Position numbers and translations under genes: made by a program
Notes under the pieces: model-generated
Databases searched by the model: none
What the model saw: the letters and a program-made list of their open reading frames with translations, nothing else
What the model was told of the DNA's origin: nothing
In this document: positions 28,411 through 32,188 of the stretch, piece by piece
How the letters are laid out: each line of letters starts with the position of its first letter
Position numbering within the stretch: the stretch's first letter is position 1
Assembly: GCA_003246675.1 (NCBI GenBank)
Contig: QJZQ01000237.1
Coordinates: forward strand, 1-32,188
Length of the DNA: 32,188 nucleotides
DNA from: Nitrospirota bacterium
GTDB lineage: Bacteria; Nitrospinota; Nitrospinia; Nitrospinales; VA-1
Reading direction: 5' to 3'

Positions 28411-28818
28411 TCACCCGCGTCTGAGGGCCAGGGCTCCGAACAGCAGGCCCGAGACCGCCGTTATCGCGATGGCCCAGGGATAACCGTTTTTCGATGAAGG
28501 TACAACCGTGTGCCGAGCCGGTTCGACCTCGGGCATGTCATGCCCCATATCGTGGTCGCCCATTTCATGCCCGCCCATATCGTGCCCCATGCCTTCTTCC
28601 ATTCCGCTGCCCAGCGCGTCGCTGCGCGCAAAGGGCGAAAGCAGATCGTCGCCTTCCAGAGGTTTTTCCTCGGGCGTGGGTTCGAGGGCGTAGGGCGAAG
28701 GGGCGGAGGGGGCCTCGGCCGGTTTTTTATGCGCATCGCCATGCGCCGCCGCGTGGCCGGCCCAACCGATCAGGCCGATAAGAACGAACGCGGAGAAAAG
28801 GAGCGGCGGGCGGGGCAT
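28411..28818 (-). CDS. His/Met/Asp-rich exported protein with a C-terminal TM helix
   Basis: Signal peptide MPRPPLLFSAFVLIGLIGWAGHAAAHGDAH; GMEEGMGHDMGGHEMGDHDMGHDMPEVEPARH; C-terminal WAIAITAVSGLLFGALALRRG; starts 1 nt after the upstream stop. Confidence 0.7.
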   Translation of the reverse strand: MPRPPLLFSAFVLIGLIGWAGHAAAHGDAHKKPAEAPSAPSPYALEPTPEEKPLEGDDLLSPFARSDALGSGMEEGMGHDMGGHEMGDHDMGHDMPEVEPARHTVVPSSKNGYPWAIAITAVSGLLFGALALRRG

Positions 28819-28819
28819 A

Positions 28820-29398
28820 TCAGGACCCCAGCACCAACTGCGCGAAGGCCGCCATGTTTTCATCGTTGTCCCACTGGCGCGGGCCGATGGCCTTGTGGAC
28901 GATGATGCCCTCGCGGTTGACGATGAAGGTTTCCGGCACGCCGGTGGTTTTATAATCCTTTTTCGCTACCGTGCTCTCCGGATCGAGGAGGACGGGGAAG
29001 GTCAGCCCGTATTTTTTCATGAACGGTTCAATCAGGGACTGATCCTTATCGATGCTGATGGTGAGCATCTCGAAGCCGTCGTCCTTGAAGCGCTGATAAA
29101 GTTTTTCCATCGACGGCATTTCCACTTCGCAGGTGCCGCACCAGGTCGCCCAGAAATTGATGAACACCACCTTGCCCCGGTAATCCTTCAGGCTCACCTT
29201 GCCGCCGGCCAGCGTGGGCAACTCGAAACTGGGTGCGAGAAAAGCCTCGGCGGGGTATTCCGTTTCGAAGGGCTGGAGCTCCACCTTGTTCATGGAGATA
29301 ATGAAGATCGAGAGCAGGGCGGTCACCAGCAGCGCGTAGGGAATGAAGATGCTGACCGGTTTGGTGTCGAGAGTGTTTTCTACCGTTTGTGTCGTCAT
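28820..29398 (-). CDS. TlpA/ResA-like membrane-anchored thioredoxin
   Basis: N-terminal TM, FINFWATWCGTCEVEMPSMEKLYQRF, TTGVPETFIVNREGIIVHK. Confidence 0.9.
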   Translation of the reverse strand: MTTQTVENTLDTKPVSIFIPYALLVTALLSIFIISMNKVELQPFETEYPAEAFLAPSFELPTLAGGKVSLKDYRGKVVFINFWATWCGTCEVEMPSMEKLYQRFKDDGFEMLTISIDKDQSLIEPFMKKYGLTFPVLLDPESTVAKKDYKTTGVPETFIVNREGIIVHKAIGPRQWDNDENMAAFAQLVLGS

Positions 29399-29853
29399 AA
29401 GGGGGAAGATTTTCTGTAAGGTCGGTAAAACTTCCGGTCGACGGCCACCACGATTTCGTCGATGGTCTTGCCCTGCTTGTAAAGCTCGTGCGCATACAGG
29501 GCCTCGTTGATGCAGGTTTCACACTTGGAGCCGTGGCGGCTGGTGAAACAGGTCAGCAGGTTCTTGTGCCCTTTTTCCTTCTTGCAATGGCAATAGCAGA
29601 ACTGGGCGTCTAGCACTTTGGGGATCTCGGCGGCCACGCGGTACGCCTCCGCCACCTTGCCGGTGAACAACGCCGGCGACAACACCGGCCGCTTCTCGAT
29701 GAGCTGGCCCGTCGCCGGGGCGACAGGCACCACCGGGGGCTTGGTGGCCACGTACACGCCGGAAAGCGCTATGGCGATCACCACAACGAAACCCGCCAGA
29801 ATACGGCTGGAACTCTTTTTCGTTTTGTTGCCGCCGCCTTTATTCTTACCCAT
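29395..29853 (-). CDS. PCYCGC-motif-type membrane-anchored protein
   Basis: FCYCHCKKEKGHKNLLTCFTSRHGSKCETCINEALYAHELYKQGKTIDEIVVAVDRKF; overlaps the TlpA-like gene by 4 bp. Confidence 0.75.
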   Translation of the reverse strand: MGKNKGGGNKTKKSSSRILAGFVVVIAIALSGVYVATKPPVVPVAPATGQLIEKRPVLSPALFTGKVAEAYRVAAEIPKVLDAQFCYCHCKKEKGHKNLLTCFTSRHGSKCETCINEALYAHELYKQGKTIDEIVVAVDRKFYRPYRKSSPL

Positions 29854-30032
29854 AGAATTTCTTTTCCAAATGCCTTGTTAAATGTCGGGATGTCTTTGTT
29901 AACGATTATAGGGACTGGATCAACAGGTTTCAAGGGTTTAAAAAGTCACCCGCAGAGGCTGACGAGAGGCCCGCAGGGTAACATTTTTGCGGAGGGCGGC
30001 GCCGGGAAATTTCAACGAGTTCCGGGAAATCT

Positions 30033-30743
30033 CTAGCGGATGACGAGGTACCAGCGGCTGAGGATTTTCGGCGAAAAACCCAGCAGGAACAGCGCCGCGA
30101 TGGCGATGTTGCGGGCCGTGGTGAAGAAGACGCCCTCGGCGCGCCAGCGGCGTGCGGAGGTGAGAGTTTTTTCGCGCAGCAGGACCACGGGGCCGTGGTT
30201 TTTCAGGCGGCGGAAAAAATCCAGATCTTCGCAGATAGGGAGAGGGGAAAACCCGCCGAGTTCGCGGAACGCCCCCGCGCGCACGAAAATGGCCTGATCG
30301 CCGTACACCAGATGCAGATAGCGCGAACGAAGCGTGGCGAGTAGGGAAATCATCTTAAGCGACCAAAGGTCGGATTCGATGGCGAGGGAAAACGCGCCGC
30401 CCACCCGCTCGCCCCGGTTCATGGCCTGGAGCATCCTGGCGAAACACTTTTCGCTCACCCGGCTGTCCGCATGCAGGAAGAGCAGCAGATCGCCGGTGGC
30501 CGCGCGCGCTCCCGCGTTCATCTGCATCGCACGACCGGGAGGAGAAACCACCACCCGGCAGCCCGCGCGGCGGGCGATGTCCTGAGTGCCGTCGTCGCTG
30601 CCGCCATCGGCGACGATCACCTCGTGCGGCCGGTGGCAATGCACCGCCTCCAGACTCGCAGGCAGCGCCTGGGCCTCGTTCAACGTGGGAATGACGACGG
30701 ATACTTTCAACAAGGCGTCCTTTTTAGACAGAGCCCGCCGCAT
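30033..30743 (-). CDS. GT2 glycosyltransferase, TIGR04283-like
   Basis: SVVIPTLNEAQALPASLEAV, EVIVADGGSDDGTQDIARRAGCRVVVSPPGRAMQMNAGARAATGDLLLFLHADSRV, YGDQAIFVR. Confidence 0.85.
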   Translation of the reverse strand: MRRALSKKDALLKVSVVIPTLNEAQALPASLEAVHCHRPHEVIVADGGSDDGTQDIARRAGCRVVVSPPGRAMQMNAGARAATGDLLLFLHADSRVSEKCFARMLQAMNRGERVGGAFSLAIESDLWSLKMISLLATLRSRYLHLVYGDQAIFVRAGAFRELGGFSPLPICEDLDFFRRLKNHGPVVLLREKTLTSARRWRAEGVFFTTARNIAIAALFLLGFSPKILSRWYLVIR

Positions 30744-30901
30744 TACTTAAGAGCGGCGTGTCTATGGGTCGTAGCTAAAAGCAATACCTGACAGGGCCAA
30801 CTTTAAGCCGGGCAGGCGGCCCTGGGCGGCGTCAGTTAACCATAATTCCGCGGGCATTGCAATTTGCACCCGATGGAGAGCGGGGAGGCAGCTGCATTGA
30901 A

Positions 30902-31020
30902 CTCCCCTCTTTGCCAAGGAGGGGTTGGGGGAGGTGGTTTTAAGGTTTGTGCGACATTCAGGAAAGGACTTATAACCCCTTCCAGCCTCCCCTTGTGAAG
31001 GGGAGGTATATTTTACTCCC
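30902..31020. repeat. Palindromic intergenic element of two inverted-like hairpins
   Basis: CCCCTCTTTGCCAAGGAGGGG (30904-30924) and CCTCCCCTTGTGAAGGGGAGG (30986-31006), both about 9-bp stems with 3-nt loops; flanks TTGGGGGAGGTGGTT and AACCCCTTCCAGCCTCCCC are roughly complementary. Confidence 0.65.
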
Positions 31021-31077
31021 CTCGATTTACGTGTCCAAGTCGTTGTTTTTGATGTTGGTTGGGCGGGTTGGCGTTTG

Positions 31078-31086
31078 TGTTATAAT
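31078..31086 (+). promoter_or_regulatory. Extended -10 promoter candidate (TGTTATAAT) upstream of the arginyltransferase-family gene
   Basis: TGnTATAAT sequence in an AT-rich gap about 75 bp upstream of the ATG. Confidence 0.45.
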
Positions 31087-31162
31087 GCTTTTTTAATTTT
31101 CATGACTCCATTTTGCCGGGGCGGTGTGCTTCGGCCAGGATAACTCCCTGCGGTAAAGGGCC

Positions 31163-31945
31163 ATGCTGGCGCATTTCATCGATTCCAAGCCTTTTCAGTG
31201 CGGTTATTTCGGGGACCGCCGGTCGTTGTTCGAGGAATACCTCCTGGAGGATATCTCGGAGGTTGAATTCGAGTACCTGCTGGCGCACGGCATGCGGCAT
31301 TTCGGCGATTATTTTTTCCGGCCGCGCTGTCAGAATTGTCATCAGTGCATTCCCATTCGCGTCCGCACGGATGAGTTCCGCATGAATCGCAGCCAGCGGC
31401 GGGCGCTTGCGAGGTGCCGGGAGATCGAAACGCGCATCGGCACGCCCCGGTTCAGCCGCGAGAAGTTCCGCATGTACCTGGAGCATAAAAACCGGTTTCA
31501 TCCGTTGCAGGACGATGTGGAAGACGAACAGAATTTCCGCTTGTCGTTCTACGTGAACACGCAATACGGCATCGAGTTCGAATACTACCGTGAGGGGTGC
31601 CTGGTGGGCGTGGCGCTGGGGGATTACACGGATAAGACTTTCTCGGCGATTTACACGTTTTATTCCGCCGCCGCCGAGGAGGTGAGCCTCGGCACCTTCA
31701 GCGTTCTCAAGCAGCTGGAGTTTTCACGCCTGAAGGGGATTCGCCATTTCTACCTCGGCTACTACATCGCGGGCAACGCATCGCTCAATTACAAGTCCAA
31801 CTTCCGCCCGAGCGAGGTCTATATGGATGGGCAGTGGCGGCCGTTTCGCAACGCGGCGGGGGATTTCCTCATTCCGAGCGAAAGACTGGCGTGGAAGAAC
31901 TCGGAATCGCTGGTCAAGGCCAGCAAATCCAACCTGACCGCCTGA
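31163..31945 (+). CDS. Arginyl/leucyl-tRNA-protein transferase (ATE/Bpt family)
   Basis: FGDYFFRPRCQNCHQCIPIRVRTDEFRMNRSQRRALAR; YLGYYIAGNASLNYKSNFRPSEV. Confidence 0.9.
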   Translation: MLAHFIDSKPFQCGYFGDRRSLFEEYLLEDISEVEFEYLLAHGMRHFGDYFFRPRCQNCHQCIPIRVRTDEFRMNRSQRRALARCREIETRIGTPRFSREKFRMYLEHKNRFHPLQDDVEDEQNFRLSFYVNTQYGIEFEYYREGCLVGVALGDYTDKTFSAIYTFYSAAAEEVSLGTFSVLKQLEFSRLKGIRHFYLGYYIAGNASLNYKSNFRPSEVYMDGQWRPFRNAAGDFLIPSERLAWKNSESLVKASKSNLTA

Positions 31946-31954
31946 GGGCGGGCG

Positions 31955-32068
31955 CTAGATCAGGCCGGTGAACAGCAGGATCATCCAGGTCACCAGTACG
32001 ACGTTGATTACCACGCCGACGTGAAACAGGATGTTGAACAGTTTATCGTAGGTGAATTTGTAGTCCAT
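31955..32068 (-). CDS. 37-aa single-TM microprotein, absent from the supplied ORF list
   Basis: ATG(32068)..TAG: MDYKFTYDKLFNILFHVGVVINVVLVTWMILLFTGLI; AAAGGA just upstream of the ATG. Confidence 0.55.
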   Translation of the reverse strand: MDYKFTYDKLFNILFHVGVVINVVLVTWMILLFTGLI

Positions 32069-32188
32069 GGGTCGATCCTTTCATTCCTCTTCCGCCGGGG
32101 TTTTCCAGATGCATCGCTGAATGGCCGCGATGTTTTGTCCGCTCCGGGCTTGTCTGTTGTTTCTGTCAGTCCATTACCAGGGTTTTCA

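Overview
The 32,188-bp window is GC-rich and densely coding, and looks like a bacterial chromosome. Gene content and order would suit a Nitrospinota or delta-proteobacteria-like lineage, but I cannot place the taxon without a search. The left part holds bioD, a PhnP-like MBL hydrolase, a CDF transporter, a 2-Cys peroxiredoxin, surE, purN, a lolA-like gene and rseP. The centre is the classic translation/transcription cluster proS-rimP-nusA-infB-DUF503-rbfA-truB-rpsO-pnp. A small unknown ORF and a PEP-mutase/nucleotidyltransferase fusion sit between rseP and proS. To the right are speA (-) and lysA (+), divergent, and then a long minus-strand cluster: PCYCGC-type protein, TlpA-like thioredoxin, His/Met-rich membrane protein, b6-type cytochrome b, glutaredoxin-like protein, pterin dehydratase and RND/MMPL exporter. 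A GT2 glycosyltransferase, a palindromic intergenic element, an arginyl/leucyl-tRNA-protein transferase and an unlisted 37-aa membrane ORF follow. I saw no CRISPR array, rRNA, tRNA, prophage or transposase. The best candidates for something undescribed are: (1) a ~126-nt imperfect long hairpin ending in a T-tract, filling the truB-rpsO gap and touching the rpsO ribosome-binding site; (2) an intrinsic terminator whose T8 tract directly abuts the surE start codon; (3) a promoter plus terminator leader before rimP; (4) the redox cluster with a cytochrome b carrying a PPWQ Qo-like motif and a His/Met-rich partner; (5) the PepM-NTP-transferase fusion inside a housekeeping operon. All functional claims are inferred from reading sequence by eye; no database search was run.
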